Shown here one piece after another: positions 43,243-51,374 of a DNA stretch of 64,000 nt (position 1 is the first letter of the stretch; each line of letters begins with the position of its first letter). The stretch spans positions 2,356,001-2,420,000 of the forward strand of contig NZ_CP014263.1 in assembly GCF_001988955.1 (NCBI RefSeq), in the 5' to 3' direction. The notes under the pieces were generated by a model. The model saw only the letters and a program-made list of their open reading frames with translations, ran no database searches and was not told where the DNA came from. A program made the translations under genes and the position numbers. The stretch is from Spirosoma montaniterrae. Its GTDB lineage: Bacteria > Bacteroidota > Bacteroidia > Cytophagales > Spirosomataceae.

Positions 43243-44548
43243 TGGTAATAGCCTGATACACTAATACTTTGAACTTGTCGGACAGATCGCCGTAGCTGTT
43301 TGGGAATTTCTGGGTGTAAATCAGTGCCACGATACCTTCTTTAGGGTCGACCCAGTAAGTAGTGCCAAAGATACCACCCCAGTCAAAACTCCCCTCCGAC
43401 ACGGGCAACCGCGCCGACCCGCGTTCGGTGGTGAGGCCGAAACCCAGCCCAAACTTGTTTTGGCCCTGATATAAATCGCCGATTTGGTTGGTCGTAATCA
43501 GCCGCACAGTGGTTGGACTAAGAATTCGTCGGCCATTATACTCGCCCCCGTTTAGCAGCATTTGCAGAAAAACGGCGTAATCCAGCAACGTTGACGACAG
43601 CCCTGCCCCGCCCGAAAAATACGAGCCGCTTTGTTTCGGAAAATCGGGGGAAAGGCCGCCCTGCGCGGGTTGCCGCCGGAGTGTTCGGGTGGTATCTTCG
43701 GTGTACAGCGTCGTTAAACGGCTGTGTTTGCTGGCAGGCAGGTAAAAGTAGGTATCGTTCATACCCAGCGGCTCAAACAGGCGCGTCCGAAGAAACACAT
43801 CGAACGACTGCCCCGACCAGATTTCAATCAATCGGCCCAGCAGGTCGTCGTTCAGGCCGTAGGTCCAGCGTTCGCCGGGCTGGTGGGCCAGTGGCAGTGC
43901 GGCCAGCGCGGTCATGGCTTCGTCGAGTTTGCGGTCGGGCGTGCCAATGCCGCTTGGAATGCGGTACTTGGCGTAAATGGCGTTCATTTCTTTCGAGCCA
44001 ATTACCGGGTAGCCAATGCCCGACGTATGCGTGAGCAGTTGCCGAATCGTAATCTCGCGCCGGGCCGGAACAGTTGTGAACGTGGTGTCTTTGTCGTTGA
44101 ATTTATCGAGTACTTTCGGGTTTTTGAAAGCGGGCAGGTATTTCGAGACGGGGTCATCGAGCAGAAATTTGCCTTCTTCAAACAATATCATGGCTCCAAT
44201 GCTGGTAATGGCTTTGGTTTGCGAGGCAATGCGGAAGATGGCGTCGCGTTTGAGGGGCGTTTTGGCCTCAACGTCGTCTTTGCCGTAGCCTTTGTGGTAA
44301 ACAATTCGGCCATTACGGGCAATCAGCACGGCCACACCGGCCTGTTTACCCGTGGCGATGTAGTCGTTCACAACAGCATCGACGCGTTGCAGCCGTTCGG
44401 TGCTCATGCCAACGGTTTCGGCAGAGGCTTCGCGCAAGGGCGATGTTGGGGCTAAGCGTCCATTTTTCTGGTATAAAACAGGGGCTACCTGCGCGGTTGC
44501 GCCACAAAAAAAACCGGCCATCAGGCCGGTCAGAACAAATACTTTCAT
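43226..44548 (-). CDS. Secreted serine hydrolase (class C beta-lactamase fold)
   Basis: A 440-residue protein with a signal peptide (KVFVLTGLMAGFFCGATAQ, residues 2-20). Ser109 and Lys112 are in RIASQTKAI; TYGLNDDLLGRLIE carries the catalytic Tyr with the D-x-L-G following; the third motif lies in SEGSFDWGGIFGTTYWVDP (W-G-G in place of H/K-x-G). This pattern is typical of EstB-like esterases rather than resistance enzymes. The tail NQNQD and stop are encoded by a palindromic element. It is one of two such hydrolases in the window; the other, at 33852-35315, also has TPRs. Confidence 0.9.
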   Translation of the reverse strand: MKVFVLTGLMAGFFCGATAQVAPVLYQKNGRLAPTSPLREASAETVGMSTERLQRVDAVVNDYIATGKQAGVAVLIARNGRIVYHKGYGKDDVEAKTPLKRDAIFRIASQTKAITSIGAMILFEEGKFLLDDPVSKYLPAFKNPKVLDKFNDKDTTFTTVPARREITIRQLLTHTSGIGYPVIGSKEMNAIYAKYRIPSGIGTPDRKLDEAMTALAALPLAHQPGERWTYGLNDDLLGRLIEIWSGQSFDVFLRTRLFEPLGMNDTYFYLPASKHSRLTTLYTEDTTRTLRRQPAQGGLSPDFPKQSGSYFSGGAGLSSTLLDYAVFLQMLLNGGEYNGRRILSPTTVRLITTNQIGDLYQGQNKFGLGFGLTTERGSARLPVSEGSFDWGGIFGTTYWVDPKEGIVALIYTQKFPNSYGDLSDKFKVLVYQAITNQNQD

Positions 44549-44585
44549 GTTGTTACCGGGGGTTTGGAACTGGCACGAAGATACA

Positions 44586-45080
44586 TTATTTCTTAGTTCC
44601 AGAAATTTGCTCGGTACGTTTTACAACAGCACCTGTACGCAGCCCCTCAGTAGTGGCAGTAATGGCAACCTGATTTTTCTCCAGCACGCCCGTTGCTTTA
44701 AACTCCCCTTCTACCGTTACGCCCAGCACGTTCATCTGGTCTTTGTTGCGGTCAATTACCCTGAACGTAGACCCTTCCAGTTCTGCCGTAACTTTAAGCG
44801 GGGTAGGTCGCCCCAGCGACATTTGCGTGTCAATGAGAATTTCTTTCGGATTCGAGCCTTTTGTAATGATGATGGTAGAGGTGCCGGTCTGCGAAGTGCC
44901 TTCAAAACCGCCCACATTCAGCGACGACGCAATGCCGCCTTCATACGTACCGACATACTGATCGCGGGGGTCAACGTCGTCGGAGCCGCCCGATTTTTTA
45001 CAGGCCGTTGTCAGCGTACCAACAACAAGCAGTGCCAATAGCCCGCGATATAGCGACCGACTGGCAGTTGATATAGTCAT
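44586..45080 (-). CDS. Hypothetical lipoprotein
   Basis: A 164-residue lipoprotein from ATG 45080. After LYRGLLALLVVGTLTTAC, with the lipobox LTTAC near residue 27, comes KKSGGSDDVDPRDQYVGTYEGG, a linker and start motif common to small Bacteroidetes lipoproteins, then a beta-rich body (SLGRPTPLKVTAELEGSTF). I recognise no named family. The opening D-x-Y-V-G-T-Y is like lipocalin-like or DUF-type single-barrel proteins. Upstream in-frame ATG at 45110 is less likely because it delays the signal segment. Confidence 0.75.
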   Translation of the reverse strand: MTISTASRSLYRGLLALLVVGTLTTACKKSGGSDDVDPRDQYVGTYEGGIASSLNVGGFEGTSQTGTSTIIITKGSNPKEILIDTQMSLGRPTPLKVTAELEGSTFRVIDRNKDQMNVLGVTVEGEFKATGVLEKNQVAITATTEGLRTGAVVKRTEQISGTKK

Positions 45081-45170
45081 GGTTGAAATGGTAAATGGGT
45101 TATGATTCATGATTTGTCTATCAAACGCCGTGCCGGTTTTTTAAGTATACTGATGAAACACGGATTTGAC

Positions 45171-45272
45171 AGGGGACCACAGATTGAACAGAGTAGACGG
45201 ATAAACACAGATGTTTGCTTTTGCTCTCCAAAACAGAAATCCGTGTTAATCCGTATAATCTGTGTTCCTCTA
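45171..45272. repeat. Palindromic element (CAGAAATCCGTGTT family), copy 1
   Basis: The left part AGGGGACCACAGATT (45171-45185) pairs, with two mismatches, with AATCTGTGTTCCTCTA (45257-45272); inside, GGATAAACACAGAT and ATCCGTGTTAATCCG pair partly. The core CAGAAATCCGTGTT is at 45234-45247. It ends directly at the methyltransferase stop codon (45273). Copy 2, in the same orientation, is at 45991-46120. Confidence 0.85.
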
Positions 45273-45974
45273 TCAAAACTCAATCAGCAGGTTTTTACGC
45301 TCCTGCTGCAATGTCAGCGGCTCAGGCACAAACCGGGCGTTCATATTCAGGCGTTTGCACATTGCCAGCCAGTCGCGTTCGGGAACGATAAGAAAGCCGT
45401 TCTGCTGTCGAATTTTATAGTAGTCCGAAAAACGAAGCCGCACCAGCAGCCGCAGCATCGACAGTAGTTTGCCCTGCCGCAGCGACCGCCCCAGAATACT
45501 TAGCACGTCGCCCAGTACGCCTTCTTCCACAATCAGGTCACAGACAAGAGCTTTGGCACCCGGCGCGGCCAACGATTTTATGTTTGCCAGCAGTTGCTCA
45601 ACTTCAGCGGCATTGCGATAATACTGCACCACGCTCATCACGATAATAGCATCAAACTGCCGCCCGGCCACGGGGCTGAAATCCAAATAATCATCTGCCG
45701 AAATATCGTGGAAAAACACGTTTGAGTGTTGCGCGTGTTTAGCGCGGGCAATTTCGTTGTATCGCGTCGAAATGTCCAGACCGTGAATTTCGCCCACCCG
45801 ATTATACCAGGCGTCTTCGAGATTACCCGGCCCCGAGCCAATGTCGAGTACACGCATCGTTTTCGACAACGGAATATACTGTTCGACCCTATCCAGGAAA
45901 TAAGCGTAATTGGTCGTCATCGAGTCGTCGAACTCGTTCTTGTTTTGCCAGAAATCCAGCCAGGTTGCAGACAT
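45273..45974 (-). CDS. Class I SAM-dependent methyltransferase
   Basis: A 233-residue protein from ATG 45974 (MSATWLDFWQNKNEFDDSM); the frame is open further upstream to 46079, but that part lies in a repeat. The SAM motif I is VLDIGSGPGNLED near residue 66, motif II HGLDISTRYNEIARA, and post-I IIVMSVVQYYRNAAEVEQLL. The substrate is unknown; the early DFWQNKNEFDDSMTTNYAYF segment is like that of sugar- or lipid-linked methyltransferases. The gene is bracketed by two direct copies of one palindromic family. It is followed upstream by a GT87-like gene on the same strand. Confidence 0.87.
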   Translation of the reverse strand: MSATWLDFWQNKNEFDDSMTTNYAYFLDRVEQYIPLSKTMRVLDIGSGPGNLEDAWYNRVGEIHGLDISTRYNEIARAKHAQHSNVFFHDISADDYLDFSPVAGRQFDAIIVMSVVQYYRNAAEVEQLLANIKSLAAPGAKALVCDLIVEEGVLGDVLSILGRSLRQGKLLSMLRLLVRLRFSDYYKIRQQNGFLIVPERDWLAMCKRLNMNARFVPEPLTLQQERKNLLIEF

Positions 45975-45990
45975 GTCGTTTATTTTTTGA

Positions 45991-46120
45991 AGAGGAACAC
46001 AGATTGGGCGGATTGGGCGGATGCACACAGATAGTTGCTTCTGTTCTCCGAAACAGAAATCCGTGTTGATCTGTATCATCCGTACAAGCTGTGTTCCTCT
46101 TTAAAATCCGTGTTCCTCTG
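45991..46120. repeat. Palindromic element (CAGAAATCCGTGTT family), copy 2
   Basis: AGAGGAACACAG (45991-46002) pairs exactly with CTGTGTTCCTCT (46089-46100), and a further half-copy CCGTGTTCCTCTG follows (46108-46120). The core CAGAAATCCGTGTT is at 46054-46067. It shares about 60 bases of centre with copy 1 (GTTGCTTCTG-TTCTCCGAAACAG against GTTTGCTTTTGCTCTCCAAAACAG). It encodes the last residues and stop of the GT87-like gene. Confidence 0.88.
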
Positions 46121-47233
46121 TAGCATCAAATACAGTACTCGAAACCAGATCAGTACGCAGGGCAGTGCCTTCAGCGCGTAGGGCAACACAAACTCATTCC
46201 GCAAAAAGGGCGGAAATACGTCGCTCGGCGACAGTACGGTTAGCACAAAACACGCCACGAGCAATGCCCGGTCGAGGGCGGTTTGCGGGCAAACGAACCA
46301 CCAGCACAACACACCCGTCACGGCGGTGATGTAGGTTGGCGACTCGGCCACGGGGTTAAAAATTACCTGAAAAATCAGTACCGACGCCAGCAGCAACAGC
46401 CGGAACGTCCGTTCATGAAACCGCCGAATGTTCGCATAGACCGTGCAAAACAGCAATACGCCCGCTCCAATTATAGCTGTGCCCGGTATGTCAGGCGAAA
46501 CAAATACGTGCATAAGTCGATGAATCGAGGTGTTTGCCCACTTATCGTGGTCTGACTTTATCAGCAGTTGTTTCACCCACAGGTCATATTGCCAGAGTAG
46601 TTTTTCGGGCGAAGTCAGCAGCAATGGTAGCAGCCCCAACACAACGGCCCAGAGCAGCAGGCTTAGCAGGAACCGGCCTTTCTGCGGATACAGGAGGAAT
46701 AAGCCACCCGCTACGGCACTGTAAATCTTGATATTAAACCCCAATACGATAAAAAAAGCGGCCCAAAGCGGTTGTCGTTTCTCGAAACTCAGGTAGGCAA
46801 AAATCGGTACGGCGGCAATGAGCGGGTTGGTTTGGCTATTGACCAGCGATGTAAACAACTCCTGCAACCCGAACCAGTAGGCAAATACTTTTTGCGAATG
46901 CGTTAGCGGCAACCGATATACGGCATACACCCAAACTCCGGCAAACAGAAAATGCCAGAAAAACAGCCCAGCGGAATACGGCAAAGCAAAAACTGGAGCG
47001 AATAGCGCAGCAAACGTAGGAGCGTAATGATAATGGTCGGAGTACTCAGCCGGATAGGTTGCGTAGAGACTTTTCCCGTCGAGGAGATGGTAGAGCGAGT
47101 GGTAAAAAATCGAATAATTGTTCGATCCTTCCCACCCCACAATCCGAACGCTGGCAAACAGCGTGGCAAGGAAATAAATACCAAAAATCAGCCGATAGTC
47201 GCTGAAAATCGACTTTTTGAAAACAGGTAGCAT
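46076..47233 (-). CDS. GT87-like (DUF2029) integral membrane glycosyltransferase
   Basis: A 385-residue polytopic protein with about ten transmembrane segments. The N-terminal periplasmic region contains DGKSLYATYPAEYSDHYHYAPTFAALFAP, the D-x-Y / Y-x-P-x-x block of DUF2029 and mannosyltransferase-like GT-C enzymes, which use polyprenyl-phosphate sugars. LGFNIKIYSAVAGGLFLLYP fits the K-x-Y membrane motif of the family. The last 14 residues, from QRNTDFKEEH to SLYG, are encoded by a palindromic element and contain no transmembrane character. A TATATTTG promoter-like box lies upstream. Confidence 0.82.
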   Translation of the reverse strand: MLPVFKKSIFSDYRLIFGIYFLATLFASVRIVGWEGSNNYSIFYHSLYHLLDGKSLYATYPAEYSDHYHYAPTFAALFAPVFALPYSAGLFFWHFLFAGVWVYAVYRLPLTHSQKVFAYWFGLQELFTSLVNSQTNPLIAAVPIFAYLSFEKRQPLWAAFFIVLGFNIKIYSAVAGGLFLLYPQKGRFLLSLLLWAVVLGLLPLLLTSPEKLLWQYDLWVKQLLIKSDHDKWANTSIHRLMHVFVSPDIPGTAIIGAGVLLFCTVYANIRRFHERTFRLLLLASVLIFQVIFNPVAESPTYITAVTGVLCWWFVCPQTALDRALLVACFVLTVLSPSDVFPPFLRNEFVLPYALKALPCVLIWFRVLYLMLQRNTDFKEEHSLYG

Positions 47234-47288
47234 ACGGCGTGTACAAGTCCGAATCCGACAGTGATTCAGGAACTTGTCGGCGGGTTCA

Positions 47289-47315
47289 CAAATATACGAC
47301 TGCTCATAAAAACAA
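47289..47315 (-). promoter_or_regulatory. Promoter for the GT87-like gene
   Basis: On the minus strand TTG (47315-47313), 16 bases and TATATTTG (47296-47289) approach the pattern TTG-N17-23-TAnnTTTG. The -7 box is 56 bases before the start codon at 47233. Spacing is one base shorter than usual. Confidence 0.45.
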
Positions 47316-47385
47316 CGGCACTGGCTTAAACCAAACTCTTTAGGCTCTGTCTGACGTTTACAGAAAAATGAATCACCCGATTACC

Positions 47386-48003
47386 ATGAAAAAAGGAATT
47401 GTTTTGCTGCTGGCCCTGATGCCGCTGTTGTTTAGCCAATGTGGTGTTAACAAGCAAATTTCGCAGGCCAAAGCACTCGGCGATTGCCGGTATACCATTG
47501 CTTCGGCAGACAGTGTTTATCTGGCTGGCACCGACATCCGCGAATTTCGGAAAATAGAAGACTTCAACCCCGCCCGCTTTCCACGCATAGCCGCCGGGTT
47601 GCTTACCCGCAACATCCCGCTCGACGCCCGAGTTAACATCGACATCACGAATCCAACCAGTCGGCTGGCCGGTATCAATCAGTTGGAATACCGGATTTTG
47701 CTGGCCGGGCAGGAGTTGTTCAACGGGTTTCTGAATCAGCGCATCGAAGTGCAGCCCGGTGGCGGGCGTACCCGCGTACCGGTTCGACTCAATACCAATG
47801 CCTATCAACTTATCAGCGACCCCAAAACCCGCGATGCGTTTACGCGGCTGGTGCAGAACCTGTCGGGTTCTGATAACGCCCAACCATCGCGACTGACGAT
47901 TAAAATCAAGCCAACGCTCGATTTGGGCAACAAACAAATCAATTACCCCGGCTATATCACCATCGATCAGGACGTGACCAACAAAATATTGCTCGGAAAT
48001 TAA
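47386..48003 (+). CDS. LEA14-like (water stress/hypersensitive-like) lipoprotein
   Basis: A 205-residue lipoprotein from ATG 47386. The signal is KKGIVLLLALMPLLFSQC, with cysteine near residue 19, followed by GVNKQISQAKALGDCRYTIASADSVYLAG. The body NIDITNPTSRLAGINQLEYRILLAGQELFNGFL is the LEA type 2 fibronectin-like fold. In bacteria such proteins are periplasmic or outer-membrane-bound and have no clear enzymatic role. The start at 47368 is possible but leaves an extra hexapeptide. The gene has its own terminator. Confidence 0.8.
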   Translation: MKKGIVLLLALMPLLFSQCGVNKQISQAKALGDCRYTIASADSVYLAGTDIREFRKIEDFNPARFPRIAAGLLTRNIPLDARVNIDITNPTSRLAGINQLEYRILLAGQELFNGFLNQRIEVQPGGGRTRVPVRLNTNAYQLISDPKTRDAFTRLVQNLSGSDNAQPSRLTIKIKPTLDLGNKQINYPGYITIDQDVTNKILLGN

Positions 48004-48027
48004 TCGTAGACAAACGATTACTTACAC

Positions 48028-48065
48028 GCCCAACCCGGTAGAAGTCTACTTGGTTGGGCTTTTTT
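48028..48065 (+). terminator. Intrinsic terminator after the LEA-like gene
   Basis: GCCCAACC (48028-48035) and GGTTGGGC (48052-48059) pair, with an inner GTAGA/TCTAC stem, followed by six T (48060-48065). It is 24 bases after the stop codon. Confidence 0.9.
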
Positions 48066-48093
48066 GGGCGTTTCACTTAAGCAATCGTCGGTT

Positions 48094-49164
48094 ATGCGCG
48101 TCGTTTTAGTTTCCGTTCGTTTCGTTGTTTTCCTGCTGCTGGCATCGGCGGCTTCTGCACTGGCTCAGTCGGGTCGCATCGAACTTGTTCACACCGAATC
48201 TGCCAAACGCGTTGATGTCTTAGTTGATGGAAAGCCCTTTACGGCTTATATCTATCCCGGCCCCGACGTATTGAAAAAAGCGGTGCTGTATCCAATTCGG
48301 TCGGCGGGCGGAAACTTCATTACGCGCGGCTGGCCGCTCGACCCACGACCGGGCGAGCGTGTCGACCACCCGCACCATGTAGGCATGTGGTTTAATTACG
48401 GCGATGTAAACGGCCACGACTTCTGGAATAACTCAACCGCTATAGAACCTGGTCATAAAGGTCCATTCGGAACTATTGTTCACACGGGCATTTCGGCTAT
48501 GAAAAACGGCGCGGGGGCGTCTCCTGCCGAGTTAACGGTAACAGCTAACTGGCTCGACAAAGACGGCAAGGTGATGCTCCAGGAAACCACTACGTTCCGG
48601 TTTGGGGCCGGGCCTGACCGGCGTATTATCGACCGCATCACAACCCTTAAGGCCGCAAGCAAAGACGTTGTGTTTAAAGACAACAAAGAGGGCATGATTG
48701 CTTTACGCATGGCCCGACAACTCGAACAGCCTTCTAATAAACCCGAAGTATTTACGGACTCGAAAGGAGTAACTACGAACGTGCCAACCATGAATAACGA
48801 AGGCGTAACAGGTCAGTATCAGAGCAGTATCGGAACAACGGGCGATGCCGTTTGGGGAACCCGTGCGCCCTGGATGAATCTGACCGGTAGATTGAACAAC
48901 GAACGCGTTTCGGTTATCCTTATCGACCACCCGCAAAACGTAGGATACCCAACCTATTGGCATGCAAGAGGTTATGGGTTATACGCAGCTAATCCGCTTG
49001 GCCCTGCCGTATTTAGTAATGGAAAAGAACAGGCCATGAACTACACGTTGGCTGCTGGCAAAGAAGTAACATTTCGTTACCGGCTTCTGGTACAATCAGG
49101 GTCGACCAATACCCAGCAAATTGCAGCAGAAGTTCAACAATTTGCTACCAAAAACAAAAATTAG
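48094..49164 (+). CDS. DUF6807 (PmoA-like) secreted protein
   Basis: A 356-residue protein from ATG 48094 with a signal peptide (VVLVSVRFVVFLLLASAASALAQ). The upstream TTG at 48064 lies in the terminator and is rejected. VLVDGKPFTAYIYPGPDVLKKAVLYPI, RPGERVDHPHHVGMWFNYGDVNGHDFWNNS and DHPQNVGYPTYWHARGYGLYAANPLG are the DUF6807 (PF14100, methane oxygenase PmoA) hallmarks; H-P-H-H-x-G-M/L-W could bind metal. In Bacteroidetes these genes often belong to sugar-degrading loci; the reaction is not known to me. The following gene starts 71 bases later and is probably co-transcribed. Confidence 0.85.
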   Translation: MRVVLVSVRFVVFLLLASAASALAQSGRIELVHTESAKRVDVLVDGKPFTAYIYPGPDVLKKAVLYPIRSAGGNFITRGWPLDPRPGERVDHPHHVGMWFNYGDVNGHDFWNNSTAIEPGHKGPFGTIVHTGISAMKNGAGASPAELTVTANWLDKDGKVMLQETTTFRFGAGPDRRIIDRITTLKAASKDVVFKDNKEGMIALRMARQLEQPSNKPEVFTDSKGVTTNVPTMNNEGVTGQYQSSIGTTGDAVWGTRAPWMNLTGRLNNERVSVILIDHPQNVGYPTYWHARGYGLYAANPLGPAVFSNGKEQAMNYTLAAGKEVTFRYRLLVQSGSTNTQQIAAEVQQFATKNKN

Positions 49165-49235
49165 GTAACATGTAGAATTTGGCATGTTATTTGTCGGCAG
49201 AGGAGTTAGGTACACCGATCACGTATCATATCCAT

Positions 49236-50849
49236 ATGCCTCTTACAAATTCAACTGCTCATCGCCCGTATCACCTGATGATTATCGTTCTGTTCATCTG
49301 TAGTATGGCTGATGGACTCGCACAACCCCGCACCAATATCAATCCGTTAACCTACCGGGCATCGCAGATAGCCGCCCGCCGGGCAGCCGCCATCCCTGAC
49401 CACCAGATTATTGAGAACGATAAGATACGGGCCGGCATAAACCTGCGCTACGGAGGGTCTATCACCTATTTAGCCTTCAAAGATAATCGGGGCGGGCTGG
49501 CAAGCACCGAGAATATGGTCAACAATAATGACCTTGGTCGGCAGGTGCAGATTGCTCTGTACAGCGGCCCATCCGATTATTCGCAACGGGGTGCCTCGGC
49601 CTGGGTTGGCTTAGGCTGGAACCCCATTCAGGCAGGCGACACCTGGGGCAACCCGGCCCGCATACTCGACTTCAGAAAAGAAGATAATCTGCTGTATGTC
49701 AAATCAGTACCAATGCAGTTTGCCATTAACAACGAACCCGGCGAGGCTACTATCGAACACTGGATTCGGCTGGATGGTAATGCAGTGAAGGTACATTGCC
49801 GGGTCGTTATGTTCCGGTCCGACAAAACGCAGTACGAAGCGCGGGGGCAGGAAATGCCCTGCGTATATCTGAACGGTGGCTATCGAAACATTCATTACTA
49901 CGCAGGCCGGCAACCATTTACGAACGACGGCTTACAAATTGACCGCTATAATGTTCAGACCGAGCGCGATGGTACGCGGGCCGAATTTGGCAACGTTTTC
50001 CCAAGCGAACCCTGGATGGCCTCCGTGAACGACAATCAATACGGGGTAGGCTTGTACTACCCGAACATGTATGACTGGACGCGCGGCTACTTCGGCTTCG
50101 ATTACGGCGGTAATGAACTGGGTGGCGACGCTTCCTACATCGCTGTCAGCAATTTTGAAGTGCTCGACCACAACATTGTTCACGAGTGGGACTATGAACT
50201 GATTCTGGGTAGCGTGAGCGAGATTCGGTCCTATGTTTATTCAAAACCGCGTCCGGCAGCAGGGCCTAATTATCGGTTTCTGGCTTCGCGGCAAGGCTGG
50301 CATTACTACAAAACGTTTGATACCGGCTGGCCTATCCAGAACAAACTGCACATTCGACTCGACAATCCGAGAAGCAACGAAATTAAATCGCCCTCCGTAC
50401 TCTGGCGCGGTGCCAGTAATCAGCAGCTTTATCTGCGGGCGGCTTTCAAAACCCAGCAAAAGCGATTTCGCCTAAGCTGGCGCAATCTTGAAGACCGGGC
50501 CATCCGAGTCAACGACCCAAACCGGTATCATGAATTTCCGATTGAAAACGATGGGCAGATGCGAACCTACCGAATCGATCTGAGCCAGAACGACAACTGG
50601 AAATCGGCACTCGTCAATCAGATTGCCCTGAAAGCCGTAGATGGTGAAACCAACACCGATGGCTGGGTTGAAATCGAGTGGATGGCTCGGTCGGAGAATG
50701 GCCCTACCTCCGAAACGCAACAACCCGAACAACCCCCAGTTGTTGTTGGACCACCCATTACAGACGGGCCGGTCGATGAGGGTTGTAAGCCAGGTTGCGT
50801 ACCGATCAAAGTTGAACGCATCCGCTACGCCCGCGCCGTTCCCAGATAA
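49236..50849 (+). CDS. Secreted protein of unrecognised family
   Basis: A 537-residue protein that I do not recognise. The chosen ATG 49236 gives PLTNSTAHRPYHLMIIVLFICSMADGLAQ, with the hydrophobic segment around residues 15-28; ATG 49278 would give a shorter signal peptide. The mature part begins with a tidy helix, then a long beta-rich domain with GINLRYGGSITYLAFKD and GWNPIQAGDTWGNPARILDF (glycoside-binding-like pattern), then around residue 370 a second domain, WHYYKTFDTGWPIQNKLHIRLDNPRSNEIK, and a proline-rich linker before a Cys pair, GCKPGCVPI. There is no sorting domain. It follows the DUF6807 gene. Confidence 0.7.
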   Translation: MPLTNSTAHRPYHLMIIVLFICSMADGLAQPRTNINPLTYRASQIAARRAAAIPDHQIIENDKIRAGINLRYGGSITYLAFKDNRGGLASTENMVNNNDLGRQVQIALYSGPSDYSQRGASAWVGLGWNPIQAGDTWGNPARILDFRKEDNLLYVKSVPMQFAINNEPGEATIEHWIRLDGNAVKVHCRVVMFRSDKTQYEARGQEMPCVYLNGGYRNIHYYAGRQPFTNDGLQIDRYNVQTERDGTRAEFGNVFPSEPWMASVNDNQYGVGLYYPNMYDWTRGYFGFDYGGNELGGDASYIAVSNFEVLDHNIVHEWDYELILGSVSEIRSYVYSKPRPAAGPNYRFLASRQGWHYYKTFDTGWPIQNKLHIRLDNPRSNEIKSPSVLWRGASNQQLYLRAAFKTQQKRFRLSWRNLEDRAIRVNDPNRYHEFPIENDGQMRTYRIDLSQNDNWKSALVNQIALKAVDGETNTDGWVEIEWMARSENGPTSETQQPEQPPVVVGPPITDGPVDEGCKPGCVPIKVERIRYARAVPR

Positions 50850-50878
50850 ATCCTACTTATCCTAACCTGTAAAAATCT

Positions 50879-50926
50879 CAACCGGCTGGCTGACGCTACA
50901 AATCTTCGTGCGTTGCCAGCCGGTTG
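50879..50926. terminator. Hairpin between convergent genes, possible bidirectional terminator
   Basis: CAACCGGCTGGC (50879-50890) pairs exactly with GCCAGCCGGTTG (50915-50926). The loop is 24 bases and no T run follows, so the terminator role is uncertain. Confidence 0.5.
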
Positions 50927-50950
50927 GACGTTATCACCCTAATGAGATTA

Positions 50951-51346
50951 TCAATTCAAATGAACGAGTGCCGAGCGATATACCCGCGCTTCGGTGGCTT
51001 CGACCCACGACCGAAGATTGTCGTTTTCCAGCGTTGCCCGGTTCAACTCCGTATCGATCTGACGCAGTAGAAAAAACAATTGATGTACGTGTAACCACTG
51101 CTGACGGAGCCGGTTGGCATCAGGCGTGGTTCGGACTTGCTGGCGGGCTTCGCTGGTAAGTTGGCGCAGGCTCATTTTCAAGTGATACCGAAGCATCATC
51201 AACCGGCTTGCCATTGGTAGTTCAGACACATGGCGTTCCATATGCGAAATGCCTTTGGCTAACAGGTTGTTGCGATGCTGAAGTTGGTCGGAAACAATCA
51301 TCCAGGCTTGCTCGGCCCGGAGTGATTCATAGCTTACGGTTTGCAT
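50951..51346 (-). CDS. Hypothetical helical protein
   Basis: A 131-residue protein that I do not recognise. It has no signal peptide and no membrane segment. The sequence is almost wholly helical and rich in Gln, Leu and Arg (ASRLMMLRYHLKMSLRQL, QQWLHVHQLFFLLRQID), suggesting a four-helix bundle or coiled coil. The frame is supported by clean codon phase over its whole length and by a TATATTTG box 29 bases upstream on its own strand, at 51375-51382. Confidence 0.6.
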   Translation of the reverse strand: MQTVSYESLRAEQAWMIVSDQLQHRNNLLAKGISHMERHVSELPMASRLMMLRYHLKMSLRQLTSEARQQVRTTPDANRLRQQWLHVHQLFFLLRQIDTELNRATLENDNLRSWVEATEARVYRSALVHLN

Positions 51347-51374
51347 GGCGGTTAGAACGAGTACGGTTGCCGAA

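Noticed and set aside
43724..44455. 243-codon open frame on the plus strand
   Set aside because: It is antisense to the serine hydrolase gene with its SxxK motif and signal peptide.
45975..46079. Longer N-terminus for the methyltransferase
   Set aside because: The extension is translated palindromic element; MSATWLDFW at 45974 is a natural start.
48064..48093. TTG start for the DUF6807 gene
   Set aside because: It lies within the terminator of the preceding gene and before the signal peptide; ATG 48094 is better.
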